From: an uncultured Clostridia bacterium
Lineage (GTDB): Bacteria; Bacillota; Clostridia; Christensenellales; Borkfalkiaceae
DNA: 52,420 nucleotides
Assembly: GCA_944328665.1 (NCBI GenBank)
Contig: CALVHS010000014.1
Coordinates: forward strand, 1-52,420
Reading direction: 5' to 3'
Part shown: positions 1-7,754 of the stretch, piece by piece
Layout: each line of letters opens with the position of its first letter
Position numbering within the stretch: the first letter of the stretch is position 1
Notes under the pieces: generated by a model
The model's database searches: none
Seen by the model: the letters and a program-made list of their open reading frames with translations, nothing else
Told to the model about the DNA's origin: nothing
Translations under genes and position numbers: made by a program

Positions 1-29
1 AAAGAAAATCAACGAAGAGGAGATATTTT

Positions 30-875
30 ATGAATTACATCACTTTGAAAAACGGTGTAAAAATGCCGCAGCTCGGCTACGGCGTATATCAGGTTTCGCC
101 CGAAGAATGCGCAAGATGCGTTCTCGACGCCGTTTCGGTCGGCTATCGTTCGATCGATACAGCCCAAGCGTATTATAACGAGGAGGGCGTGGGCAGCGCC
201 ATAAAAAAGTGCGGCATCGCGCGCGGCGAACTTTTCCTCACCACAAAGGTGTGGATATCCAATGCGGGCTATGAAAAAGCCAAGCGTTCTATCGACGTGT
301 CCTTGAAAAAACTCGGCACGGATTACATCGATCTCTTGCTCATCCATCAACCGTTCGGCGATTATTACGGCACTTACCGCGCCATGGAAGAGGCTTACAG
401 GGCAGGGAAAGCCCGCGCCATCGGCGTTTCCAATTTCTATCCCGACAGACTGGTCGACATCTGCAAATTCGTCGATATCCCGCCCATGGTAAATCAGGTG
501 GAAACGCACGTCTTCCAGCAGCAGAAAGCGGCTCGCGCCGTCATGGATAAATACGGCGTCGCACATGAATCGTGGGGGCCGTTCGCCGAAGGGCGGAAGG
601 ATTTTTTCTCCAATGCCGTCCTGAAAGAGGTCGGCGCAAAGTACGGCAGATCGGTTGCGCAGACGGCGCTCAGATTTTTACTGCAATCGGGCGTTATCGT
701 CATTCCAAAGTCTACGCATAAGGAGCGCATGGCGGAAAACTTTAACGTGTTTGATTTTGAACTGACAGCGGACGACATGAATAAGATCGCCGCGCTTGAC
801 GAAGGACAGAGCGCATTCTTTTCTCACTACGATCCGCAGACCGTGGAGTATTTGACGTCGTTCGGAAAACAGTGA
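30..875 (+). CDS. aldo/keto reductase
   Basis: A 281-residue soluble NADPH-dependent oxidoreductase of the aldo/keto reductase superfamily (TIM barrel). The catalytic tetrad is visible as Asp43, Tyr48 (in SIDTAQAYYNEE), Lys73 (LTTKVW) and His106 (LLIHQPFG). The cofactor-binding C-terminal part has the typical VIPKSTHKERMAEN segment near residue 225. Length is normal for the family. The ATG follows a clear ribosome binding site (GAAGAGGAGA, about 15-24). It is followed 20 bases later by a flavodoxin-type lipoprotein, so the two probably share a transcript whose promoter lies upstream of the window. The substrate cannot be read from sequence; this subgroup reduces aldehydes and ketoacids such as 2,5-diketo-D-gluconate or methylglyoxal. 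Confidence 0.93.
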   Translation: MNYITLKNGVKMPQLGYGVYQVSPEECARCVLDAVSVGYRSIDTAQAYYNEEGVGSAIKKCGIARGELFLTTKVWISNAGYEKAKRSIDVSLKKLGTDYIDLLLIHQPFGDYYGTYRAMEEAYRAGKARAIGVSNFYPDRLVDICKFVDIPPMVNQVETHVFQQQKAARAVMDKYGVAHESWGPFAEGRKDFFSNAVLKEVGAKYGRSVAQTALRFLLQSGVIVIPKSTHKERMAENFNVFDFELTADDMNKIAALDEGQSAFFSHYDPQTVEYLTSFGKQ

Positions 876-895
876 CCGCACCGAGGAGCACGGAT

Positions 896-1894
896 ATGAA
901 ACACAAATTATGGATCGCTGTTTTGGCGATGCTGTGCGCGCTCGCCTTTGTCTTTGCCGGCTGTTCCGATCCAAAAGGGCAACAGGAGGAAAACGATCAG
1001 ACTGCGCCGCCGCCCTCTGCGAGCGGGCAGGGGAGCGCTTTGATCGCCTATTTTTCCTGCACGGGCAATACCGAGGGCGTCGCCGAACTCATTGCAGAAG
1101 AAACGGGCGGAACGCTTTGGGAGATCGTTCCCGAAGTGCCGTACACGGACGCCGACCTCGATTATTCCAACGATGACTGCCGCGCCAACCGCGAGCAGAA
1201 CGACGAAAACGCCCGCCCCGCCATCGCAGACGAAGTGGATGATATGGCGGCTTACGACACGGTGTTCATCGGGCACCCCATCTGGTGGGGAGACGCGCCG
1301 CGCATCATTCAGACCTTTTTGGAAAGCTACGACTTTTCGGGTAAAGAGGTCTATACCTTCTCGACGAGCGGCTCCTCTTCGGGCAGCGGCGCATTTTCCG
1401 CCTTGGAGCGGGAATATCCCGAGATCGACTTTGCGGAAAACCTGCACTTCACCTCTTCGCAGCTCTCCTCCGCCCAAACGCGCGTACAAAATTGGATCGA
1501 AGAACTCGGCATTGTGAACGACGAACAGGCAAACCGCATCTCCTTTACCATCGGCGGCGAGACGGACTATGCGACGCTTTACGACAATTCCGTGGCGCGC
1601 GACCTTGTATCCCGCCTGCCGCTCACGCTGGAATTTTCCGACTATAACGGCACGGAAAAGATCGCATATCTCCCCGATGGTTCGGAGGATTGGGATCTAT
1701 CCGATGCACCTTCAAGCTGCACCCCTTCGGCGGGCGAGCTCACGATGTATTCCCCGTGGGGCAACCTTGCGATCTTCTATCGGGACTTCCGCTCATCGAA
1801 CGGGCTTGTGCCCGTGGGGAGCCTCGACGACGGCGGGATCGGCCTGTTTGCCGCGCAGAGCGGGACGTTTACCGTAACGATCATGGCGGCATAA
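896..1894 (+). CDS. flavodoxin / cyclophilin-like domain lipoprotein
   Basis: A 332-residue predicted lipoprotein. The N-terminus is a lipoprotein signal peptide ending in the lipobox FAGC with Cys23 as the lipidated residue. After a Gln/Pro/Ser-rich linker comes a flavodoxin fold (about 45-205): ALIAYFSCTGNTEGVAE is the FMN phosphate-binding loop and FIGHPIWWGDAPR a conserved flavodoxin_4 segment. The C-terminal ~115 residues resemble the cyclophilin-like domain often attached to these flavodoxins. It probably carries electrons or reduces small molecules on the outer face of the membrane; the partner is unknown. I chose the ATG at 896 rather than 872 because GAGGAG (883-888) and the signal peptide begin there. 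It is cotranscribed with the upstream aldo/keto reductase and followed by a strong terminator. Confidence 0.85.
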   Translation: MKHKLWIAVLAMLCALAFVFAGCSDPKGQQEENDQTAPPPSASGQGSALIAYFSCTGNTEGVAELIAEETGGTLWEIVPEVPYTDADLDYSNDDCRANREQNDENARPAIADEVDDMAAYDTVFIGHPIWWGDAPRIIQTFLESYDFSGKEVYTFSTSGSSSGSGAFSALEREYPEIDFAENLHFTSSQLSSAQTRVQNWIEELGIVNDEQANRISFTIGGETDYATLYDNSVARDLVSRLPLTLEFSDYNGTEKIAYLPDGSEDWDLSDAPSSCTPSAGELTMYSPWGNLAIFYRDFRSSNGLVPVGSLDDGGIGLFAAQSGTFTVTIMAA

Positions 1895-1920
1895 GCATCG
1901 TTTCATACAGTGCAAAAACA

Positions 1921-1957
1921 GATAGCCATCGGATATGATCTCCGATGGCTATCGTTT
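1921..1957 (+). terminator. rho-independent terminator after the flavodoxin lipoprotein gene
   Basis: A perfect 13-base-pair stem (1921-1933 with 1941-1953) and a 7-base loop, followed by GTTTTG. It ends the aldo/keto reductase-flavodoxin transcript. Confidence 0.85.
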
Positions 1958-2117
1958 TGTCGGAAAGCGCCGCGATGCGCGCCCGTTCGGCCGCATAGGA
2001 GCGATCTTCGTGGTGTTGCGTTCGCCGCTTTGTCCTTACGGATGTTTCTTTCTTTGGGAAAATACTTTTTCGGGAGGCCGGCGCCTTTATGAACAGCGCT
2101 TCTGCGCCGCCGGGGCG

Positions 2118-2146
2118 TTGACAAGCGGAAGTTTTTTGCGTATAAT
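2118..2146 (+). promoter_or_regulatory. consensus SigA promoter of the SGNH hydrolase gene
   Basis: TTGACA (2118-2123), a 17-base spacer and TATAAT (2141-2146), a perfect match to the housekeeping consensus. Transcription should start near 2153, which rules out the in-frame ATG at 2145 as the gene start. About 160 bases between the preceding terminator and this promoter hold nothing I recognise. Confidence 0.88.
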
Positions 2147-2177
2147 GGAGACATCTTCGCACGGGAGGGGTACCGGC

Positions 2178-3200
2178 ATGGTCTCGGGGAACATCGAGTT
2201 TTATAATGTGGCGGAAATACGGGAAGGCGTCTTGTATCGCTTTCCGAAGCGGGTATGTGACCGTCTGAGCGTTCCGGAGTATGACGAAGCGGGGAATTTT
2301 AAGGGGATCTATACGGGGCATATCGGTTCCGCCCGCGCGACGTATGGTGCGGAATTGCGCTTTGTGACGGATGCGCGCCGCGTCGCCGTGCAATTCTGTT
2401 TTTCCAAATGCGCGCGCGTCGGTGCATATATAGGCGATTATCTCATCTCTTCGGAGATATATCCCGCGGGTGCCGCAGAAATTATTTTTGAGCGTCCCGC
2501 CGCGGCAGACGGCGTCGGGCAAGAAGATCGCCTTCGCTTCGGCGCAAACGTTTGGCGCATTGTGCCGGAAAGCGACGGAGATATCCGGTTTGACGGATTA
2601 CAGGCGGAAAACGGCGCCCGCGTGCGCCTCCCCGAAAGGGGCGAACTGCCGCGCTTCACGCTGCTCGCTTACGGTTCTTCCATTTCGCAGGGGATCGGGA
2701 CGCCGTACAAGCCCCTCAATTACCTCAATACGGCGGCACAGATCTTGGGCATCGATATATGCAACAAGGCCGTTTCGGGCGGATGCTTTTGCGAAAAAGA
2801 GACGATCGAGTACCTTTGTTCCGAAAAGTTTGACGCCGCCTATCTGGAAGCCGGCACGAACATTGCCGACAGGCCTGCCGACGTCATCGAGGAGCGCCTG
2901 GGCAATTTGATCTCTTCCTTTTGCGAAAGGTTCCCGCAAAAAAAGATCTTTCTGATGACGCCCGTAAAGGCCTTTTCCGATGTAAGTTCGACTGCGCCTT
3001 TGTACGGGGAGAACTTTGCCAAGACGCGCAGGGCGATCTCGGCATATGCCGCAAAATATCCGAACGCGGTGCTGTTGGACGGGCATCTTTTGCTCGACAA
3101 GGGATATTATCTGACCGCCGACATCCTGCACCCCTCCGATTTCGGGCATGTCATGATGGGGGTGCGCTTTGCGCAGATGCTCGCCCCGTACCTTCCGTAA
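2178..3200 (+). CDS. SGNH/GDSL-type esterase or acyl hydrolase
   Basis: A 340-residue protein with an N-terminal beta-rich part (1-155) and a C-terminal SGNH hydrolase domain. Block I reads YGSSISQG with Ser168 as the likely nucleophile, and block V reads DILHPSDFGH, giving Asp315 and His318. The Gly/Asn blocks are less obvious; SGGCFCE and EAGTNI probably supply them. There is no signal peptide, so it is probably cytoplasmic and may deacetylate or hydrolyse a carbohydrate ester. The ATG at 2178 has GGGAGGGG upstream (2162-2170) and lies about 25 bases after the predicted transcription start. It is a single-gene unit with its own strong promoter. The substrate is unknown. Confidence 0.82.
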   Translation: MVSGNIEFYNVAEIREGVLYRFPKRVCDRLSVPEYDEAGNFKGIYTGHIGSARATYGAELRFVTDARRVAVQFCFSKCARVGAYIGDYLISSEIYPAGAAEIIFERPAAADGVGQEDRLRFGANVWRIVPESDGDIRFDGLQAENGARVRLPERGELPRFTLLAYGSSISQGIGTPYKPLNYLNTAAQILGIDICNKAVSGGCFCEKETIEYLCSEKFDAAYLEAGTNIADRPADVIEERLGNLISSFCERFPQKKIFLMTPVKAFSDVSSTAPLYGENFAKTRRAISAYAAKYPNAVLLDGHLLLDKGYYLTADILHPSDFGHVMMGVRFAQMLAPYLP

Positions 3201-3407
3201 AGGCGGAACATGCCGCGAGGCGGAACTTTGCGTCTTCCGGTGCGGCCGGATCTCATGCCGCCGCCCGTCCCGTTCAAAATTTTAAGCCCGCCGCAGAAAT
3301 CGGAAAAGCTTCACGGATGCGAACAGAAACGTGCGTCTTTACGATATAAAAAGCTGCGGCCCGATGCCGCGTCCGCGCCGAAATATCGCAGGCAGATCGC
3401 ACAGGGC
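3201..3407. other. intergenic stretch without recognisable genes
   Basis: About 350 bases separate the SGNH gene from rpsR. The first 200 hold no convincing ORF (the Met-initiated frames lack ribosome binding sites and are Arg/Pro-rich), RNA gene or clear terminator for the SGNH transcript. The rest is the 3' untranslated region and terminator of the rpsF-ssb-rpsR operon. Confidence 0.6.
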
Positions 3408-3438
3408 AAATAAAAAGCAGCCGCCGAAAGGCGGCTGC
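3408..3438 (-). terminator. rho-independent terminator of the rpsF-ssb-rpsR operon
   Basis: Read on the minus strand: a 9-base-pair stem (GCAGCCGCC/GGCGGCTGC, 3417-3438) with a TTTC loop followed by TTTTTATTT. It lies about 110 bases after the rpsR stop codon. Confidence 0.9.
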
Positions 3439-3546
3439 CGAAAGTCAGCTGCGGCTGCCGGAAAATTCGAGCGCGGCCGTACCCGCGGTGCCGTGCGCAT
3501 AAAGCGCCCGTCCTGTCGGTTCGGCCGGCGGTGCCCGGCGTTTCGT

Positions 3547-3792
3547 TTATTCTCCGCGATAGGGGAGAAGCGCCACGATGCGCGCCCGTTTGATGGCGTT
3601 GGAGAGTTCCCTCTGGTGCATCGCGCACACGCCGCTCATCCTTCTGGGCAGGATCTTTCCGCCTTCGGTGATGTACTTTTTCAGGCGGTTGACGTCTTTA
3701 TAATCGATGACCTCGACCTTTTCCTGGCAGAAGGCGCATACCTTTCTGCGGGAAGAGCGTCTCATAGGCTTTCTGACGGGTTTTTCGTCCAT
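3547..3792 (-). CDS. rpsR: 30S ribosomal protein S18
   Basis: An 81-residue small-subunit protein that binds S6 and 16S rRNA in the platform of the 30S particle. The body [18 protein letters not shown], then [15 protein letters not shown] and [19 protein letters not shown], is characteristic of S18. Cys19 and Cys22 plus a third Cys in GVCAMHQ suggest the zinc-binding version of the protein. It is the last gene of the conserved rpsF-ssb-rpsR operon, 63 bases after ssb, and is preceded by AAGGAGTG. rplI, often the next gene in Firmicutes, is not present here. Confidence 0.98.
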   Translation of the reverse strand: MDEKPVRKPMRRSSRRKVCAFCQEKVEVIDYKDVNRLKKYITEGGKILPRRMSGVCAMHQRELSNAIKRARIVALLPYRGE

Positions 3793-3855
3793 GATCTCTT
3801 TTCACTCCTTACTTAGATTTTTTCGGCGGCGCTGCCGCCCGCCGCGCTCCGCGGC

Positions 3856-4269
3856 TCAAAAGGGGATATCGGAATCGTCTTCAAACGCTTCCAGCGCAGG
3901 CTTTTTCTTGGGCGCGGGGGTATAGTCCCCGTCGTCGGAGCTTGCCGCGCTTCCCTTGGGGGTCAAAAACTCGACGTCGTCCGCGACGATGTCCACAAAG
4001 GTGCGTTTTTGCCCGTTGTTGTCCTCATAGTTTCTGATCTGGATGCTGCCAGTAACGGCGACCTTGTTGCCCTTTTTGGTATACTTTGCCACCGTCTCGG
4101 CGAGGTTGCGCCACGCCGTTACGTTAAAAAAGTCTGTCTGGCGTTCGGCGTCCTGCGAGGAAAAGCGGCGGTTGACCGCGATCGCAAAGCGGCATACGGG
4201 CACCCCGCTGTTCGTCTCGGAAAGTTCAGGATCGCGCGTCAGGTTGCCGATCAAAAATACTTTATTCAT
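3856..4269 (-). CDS. ssb: single-stranded DNA-binding protein
   Basis: A 137-residue OB-fold protein that coats single-stranded DNA in replication and repair. The start MNKVFLIGNLTRDPEL and the body VCRFAIAVNRRF, FFNVTAWRNLAE and GNKVAVTGSIQIRNYED are diagnostic. The tail is short and ends in the acidic tip EDDSDIPF, which binds partner proteins such as PriA, RecG or RecQ homologues. At 137 residues it is shorter than the ~170 of B. subtilis SsbA, because the linker is short. It sits between rpsF and rpsR, the standard arrangement. Confidence 0.98.
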   Translation of the reverse strand: MNKVFLIGNLTRDPELSETNSGVPVCRFAIAVNRRFSSQDAERQTDFFNVTAWRNLAETVAKYTKKGNKVAVTGSIQIRNYEDNNGQKRTFVDIVADDVEFLTPKGSAASSDDGDYTPAPKKKPALEAFEDDSDIPF

Positions 4270-4282
4270 GGCAGTGCGCTCC

Positions 4283-4567
4283 TCAGTTTGCGGCTTTTGT
4301 GATCATTCTTCTGAGAATGCCGTCCGTGATGCCCGCGATGCGGTCAAGTTCCTTGATCGCGCCGCTGTCCGCATCGAACGTCATCAGGACATAGAAAGCG
4401 TCGCTCTTGTAATCGATGGGATACGCGAGTTTTTTGACGCCCCACTTATCCGTGGAAAGGACGGTGCCGCCCAAATTCTTGACGATGTCTTCGAATTTGG
4501 CGATCAGCGCATCCCTTGCCTCTTCCGCTATGGCAGAATCGATCAGATAGAGCATTTCGTACTTCAT
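4283..4567 (-). CDS. rpsF: 30S ribosomal protein S6
   Basis: A 94-residue small-subunit protein that pairs with S18 on the 30S platform. MKYEMLYLIDSA at the start and KWGVKKLAYPIDYKSDAFYVLM in the middle are typical of S6. The start at 4567 has GGGAGGTG (4572-4579) just upstream; an ORF extending to 4636 would begin inside the leader and is rejected. The ~70-base leader contains a hairpin (GCGTGCC/GGCACGC, 4591-4609). In many bacteria the S6:S18 complex binds such a leader to control its own operon, but I do not see the published CCG/CACCUA motif, so this is only a possibility. Confidence 0.97.
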   Translation of the reverse strand: MKYEMLYLIDSAIAEEARDALIAKFEDIVKNLGGTVLSTDKWGVKKLAYPIDYKSDAFYVLMTFDADSGAIKELDRIAGITDGILRRMITKAAN

Positions 4568-4641
4568 TTTACACCTCCCGGTCTTATTCGGCGTGCCTTT
4601 TCGGCACGCAAGGTTGTTTCGCTCTCGACAGAGCATAGTAT

Positions 4642-4670
4642 ATTATACCGCTTTTTCTCCCTTCCGTCAA
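4642..4670 (-). promoter_or_regulatory. SigA promoter of the rpsF-ssb-rpsR operon
   Basis: On the minus strand: TTGACG (4665-4670), a 17-base spacer and TATAAT (4642-4647). Transcription would start about 68 bases before the rpsF start codon, which leaves room for the leader hairpin. Confidence 0.87.
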
Positions 4671-4707
4671 CGTTTTTTGCGCGCCGAACGGGCAAAATTT
4701 CCCTTTT

Positions 4708-5010
4708 TTATGTTTTTTCTACGGTAAATTCGCAGGCGCCGTTCAATTCATATTCGCCGGGCGCCTCCGTCAAAAAGGCGTCGCCCGCGGCAAAGGGGAT
4801 CTCGCCCCGCTTCCATTTGATGGCGCCGCTGCCCGCGAGCACGTCGATGCGCTCGTTTTCTTCTCCGCGCAGTTTGAACCGCCGCGCCGACGCGATGTAC
4901 CGCTTTGCCCCGTTTTTGCCGACGCGCGCGCCCTGCACTTCGTTCTCGGCAAAGGCAAAGTCCTTCTTGTCGGAGGGGCGCGCCCCGCCCGCGATCTTAT
5001 CTATCTTCAT
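4708..5010 (-). CDS. small cupin-like hypothetical protein
   Basis: A 100-residue protein of unknown function. The pattern IDVLAGSGAIKWKRGEIPFAAGDAFLTEAPGEYELNG resembles the second half of a small cupin barrel, as in the C-terminal domain of class I mannose-6-phosphate isomerases, but the metal-binding histidines are not evident, so this is a weak resemblance. The start has GGGAGGCGG just upstream. It lies 15 bases after rmuC and is probably cotranscribed with cca and rmuC. No terminator separates it from the rpsF promoter, so read-through into rpsF is likely. Confidence 0.65.
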   Translation of the reverse strand: MKIDKIAGGARPSDKKDFAFAENEVQGARVGKNGAKRYIASARRFKLRGEENERIDVLAGSGAIKWKRGEIPFAAGDAFLTEAPGEYELNGACEFTVEKT

Positions 5011-5025
5011 TTCTGCCGCCTCCCG

Positions 5026-6270
5026 CTATTCTTCTTGCCCGTTTTCCGGTTCGTCGGACAAAAGCAATTCCGCCCGTTCGCCCGAAATTTCGGATACGTT
5101 TTTCAATTTTCTTTCGATAGTGCGCGTCTTTTTGGCGGCGCTTTCGATGGTGTCCTGCGCTTCTTGCAGCTTTTTCTGCGTCTTTTCGAGGATGAGCACA
5201 AAGTTGCGGAATTCGTGTTTGAACGCAGCCAAAAGCTCCCAAAGCTCGCCCGAGCGCTTTTCGATCGCCGCCGTCTTGTACCCGATCTGCAGCGTGGTCA
5301 GCAGCGCGCCGAGGGTGGACGGCCCGCACGCCATGATGTGCTTTGCTGCGAGAAATTCCGCCAGTCCGGGCATGCGGATGCTCTCCGCGTACAGCCCCTC
5401 GAGGGGAAGGAACATGACGGCAAAGTCCGCCGTCAGCGGCGGGCGGATGTATTTTTTTGCGATCAGTTCCGCCTGTGCTTTGAGCGCCCGTTCGAGGTTT
5501 TTGAGCGCCCTGTCCGCCCCTTCTTTGTCCAGGGCGTCGGACGCGTCCGTCAGCCGCCTGTATTCTTCGACGGGGAATTTGCTGTCGATGGGCAGCAGCA
5601 CCGTCTCGTCCGTGCGGGAAGGCAGGATCACCGCGTATTCGACGACGGAATTTTCAAAGGGGTCGATCTTGACGTTGGCGCGGTACTGCGCGGGGGAAAG
5701 CATCTGCCCGAGCAGGGCGGAAAGCTGCACTTCTCCCCAGGTGCCGCGCAGTTTGACGTTGGAAAAGACCTTTTTGATGTCGGACACGCTGCCCGCAAGC
5801 TGCTGCACTTCGCCGATGCCCTTGTAGACCGCTTCCAGCCGCTCGTTGATGACCGAATAGCTCTTGCTCAGGCGATTTTCGAGGGTGGAGGAAAGTTTTT
5901 CGTCCACCGTTTGGCGGATGTTTTCGAGGTTTTTGGCGTTTTGCTCGTTCATGTAGCGGATCTCGCCGCCTACCGAACGCTGCAGTTCCGTCAGCCGCTT
6001 TTCCGTCACGGCGCTCAGGTTGTCCAGCGCTTCGCGCATCTCTTTCAGGCTGCCCGCCTGGTTTTTGGAGAGGAAATCGAGGTATTGCCGCACGCTGCGC
6101 GCTTCCGCTTCGTTCGCATATTGGACGCGGTCGATCAGCTGCGTCAGCCGCGCGATATCCTGTTTTGCGCCGGACGTATCCGGCATTTTTGTACGTTTAT
6201 AGAGGATCCGCACGGCGGCGAGGGTGATCGCCGCCAGCGCCGCGGCGACCGCCGCGAAAATTTCTGCCAT
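5026..6270 (-). CDS. rmuC: DNA recombination protein RmuC
   Basis: A 414-residue protein with one N-terminal membrane segment (about 4-23), a long coiled coil (about 30-170) and the RmuC nuclease-like domain (about 175-390). The diagnostic pieces WGEVQLSALLGQML, VLLPIDSKFPVEEYRRL and FLPLEGLYAES are all present. RmuC proteins have a PD-(D/E)XK-related fold and limit inversions at short inverted repeats in E. coli; the exact activity is not settled. The start codon directly abuts the cca stop codon, so it depends on the cca transcript and probably on translational coupling. Confidence 0.93.
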   Translation of the reverse strand: MAEIFAAVAAALAAITLAAVRILYKRTKMPDTSGAKQDIARLTQLIDRVQYANEAEARSVRQYLDFLSKNQAGSLKEMREALDNLSAVTEKRLTELQRSVGGEIRYMNEQNAKNLENIRQTVDEKLSSTLENRLSKSYSVINERLEAVYKGIGEVQQLAGSVSDIKKVFSNVKLRGTWGEVQLSALLGQMLSPAQYRANVKIDPFENSVVEYAVILPSRTDETVLLPIDSKFPVEEYRRLTDASDALDKEGADRALKNLERALKAQAELIAKKYIRPPLTADFAVMFLPLEGLYAESIRMPGLAEFLAAKHIMACGPSTLGALLTTLQIGYKTAAIEKRSGELWELLAAFKHEFRNFVLILEKTQKKLQEAQDTIESAAKKTRTIERKLKNVSEISGERAELLLSDEPENGQEE

Positions 6271-7614
6271 TTATTTCTCCTTTGCTGCCAGCTTTTCCGC
6301 CGCCCGCAGCAGCTTTTCCCGTTCGTTCAGTCTGCCGTCGTAGACGCACTGCCACAGCAGCGTTTCCAGCGCCTTGCCGATCTTTTCGGGCGGGAAAAGG
6401 GGCTTGAGCGCGTTGCCGTCGATGCGCAGTTCCGTAAGGCAGAAGGGCGCGCCCTCTTCCTTCATCTTGCGGCGGACGCTTTCCCATTTTCCGATGGTGG
6501 GGCAGGGGCGCAGATCGTCCTTGCAGGCGGAAAAATCCGCCTGTTTTACGAGCAGCAAAAGGGGATAGATGTCTCGGTTTTTGACGAGAAAGGCGCGCAC
6601 TTTGTTTTCTTTCGCCCTGCCGTCCAGATCGTACATGTGCGCGCCGACCAGCCGCACGACGGTCTCCGCCTCTCGTTTCGGCGCCTTCATCCGGGCGAGG
6701 ATCTCCCCCGCGATGCGCGCCCCCTCGGCGTCGTGCCCGTGGTAGCGTCCCGTCCGCAAATAGCAATACGGCTTGCCCACGTCGTGCAAAAGGGCGGAAA
6801 GGCGCACGCGGCCGTCGGCATATTTTGCCGCCCGCAGCGAGTGCTCGAGGACGTCGTACGCGTGAAAGTCCGCCCGCTGCGGCAGCCCGTCTCCTGCGGC
6901 AAGTTCGGGCAGGATGTGTTCCAAAACGCCCGAGGCGTGCAGGATCTTCAGCCCCGTATAATGGGCAAAGGGGAGGGAATGTTTTTGGTCGGCGTGCAGC
7001 AAAAGGCCCAATTCCGCGAAGATGCGCTCGGGCACGATCAGGCGGATGCGCGCCGCGTTCGCCCGCGCCCCGGCCAGGCAGGCGGGGGAGGGGGTCAGCC
7101 CGTTTTCCGCGCATTGGCGCGCCAGGCGCATCAGCCGCAGTCCGTCCTCGGCAAACACTTCTTCCGGCCTACGCGTGGTGTTGACCGTGCGCGCCAAAAG
7201 ATCTTCCCGCCCTCCGAGCGGGTCTACGATCTCGTCGTGCGCGATGTCGTAATAGAGGGCGTTGCAGGTAAAGTCCCGCCGCTTCGCGTCGGCGAAGATG
7301 TCGTCGGTGAAGGTCACTTTTTCGGGCGCGTGCCCGCCGCCGCGGTATACGTCCGTGCGGAAGGAGGTGAATTCGTATTTGTGCGCGCCGTCGCCGAAGT
7401 TGACCGTGCCCGTATTTTTATAGGCGCCGTGCAGCGTAAAGCCGCAGGCCTCGGCGAGGGCGGCCGCCTTTTCGGCGGATGCGGGCGCGGCGAGGTCGAA
7501 GTCCGCGCTCTCGTATCCGAGCAGGGCGTCGCGCACGGCGCCGCCCGCGATGTAGAGCGGAAAATCCGCCTTTTCCGCCATGCGGCGCAAGATCTCCGGG
7601 GTGCGTAAGAGCAT
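6271..7614 (-). CDS. cca: CCA tRNA nucleotidyltransferase with HD domain
   Basis: A 447-residue class II nucleotidyltransferase that adds or repairs the 3' CCA end of tRNA. The N-terminal head has GGAVRD (24-29), the metal-binding DFDLA (Asp38, Asp40) and RRDFTCNALYYD. The middle has EDGLRLMRLARQCAE, the neck region. The C-terminal half holds an HD phosphohydrolase motif (LLHDVGKP, near 270), as in E. coli Cca and many Firmicutes. Which of the CCA-adding and poly(A) polymerase activities applies cannot be proven from sequence, but no rival paralogue is in the window. It is the first gene of the cca-rmuC-cupin unit, driven by the divergent promoter near 7647-7675. The ribosome binding site is weak. 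Confidence 0.9.
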   Translation of the reverse strand: MLLRTPEILRRMAEKADFPLYIAGGAVRDALLGYESADFDLAAPASAEKAAALAEACGFTLHGAYKNTGTVNFGDGAHKYEFTSFRTDVYRGGGHAPEKVTFTDDIFADAKRRDFTCNALYYDIAHDEIVDPLGGREDLLARTVNTTRRPEEVFAEDGLRLMRLARQCAENGLTPSPACLAGARANAARIRLIVPERIFAELGLLLHADQKHSLPFAHYTGLKILHASGVLEHILPELAAGDGLPQRADFHAYDVLEHSLRAAKYADGRVRLSALLHDVGKPYCYLRTGRYHGHDAEGARIAGEILARMKAPKREAETVVRLVGAHMYDLDGRAKENKVRAFLVKNRDIYPLLLLVKQADFSACKDDLRPCPTIGKWESVRRKMKEEGAPFCLTELRIDGNALKPLFPPEKIGKALETLLWQCVYDGRLNEREKLLRAAEKLAAKEK

Positions 7615-7646
7615 ATAGAGCCGTCCGTAAACAAAATTTCCCTTTT

Positions 7647-7698
7647 ATTATAACAATTTTCAAAAAAAATTGCAATCTTCCGCAAATTATTATATAAT
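7647..7698. promoter_or_regulatory. symmetric divergent promoter with one shared -35 element
   Basis: TTGCAA at 7670-7675 is its own reverse complement. Rightward, a 17-base spacer leads to TATAAT at 7693-7698 (lipid kinase and antiporter). Leftward, a 17-base spacer leads to TATAAT at 7647-7652 on the minus strand (cca-rmuC). The two promoters therefore appear to share one -35 hexamer and be mirror images, so two polymerases could not bind at once. Confidence 0.8.
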
Positions 7699-7754
7699 GG
7701 AAAGGAAATTTTATCGCCGCGGCGGACGGCTTTGCCGCGCGGGGGGAGAAAAGG

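Noticed and set aside
2145..2180. ATG at 2145 as the start of the SGNH gene
   Set aside because: It lies inside the TATAAT of a perfect promoter, upstream of the transcription start; 2178 has the ribosome binding site.
4591..4609. S6:S18 autoregulatory leader in front of rpsF
   Set aside because: A hairpin exists, but the conserved CCG bulge and CACCUA loop reported for this RNA are not visible, so I mention it only as a possibility.
5035..7608. 857-codon open frame on the plus strand opposite rmuC and cca
   Set aside because: Antisense shadow spanning two well-recognised genes; Arg/Phe/Gly-rich with no family resemblance.
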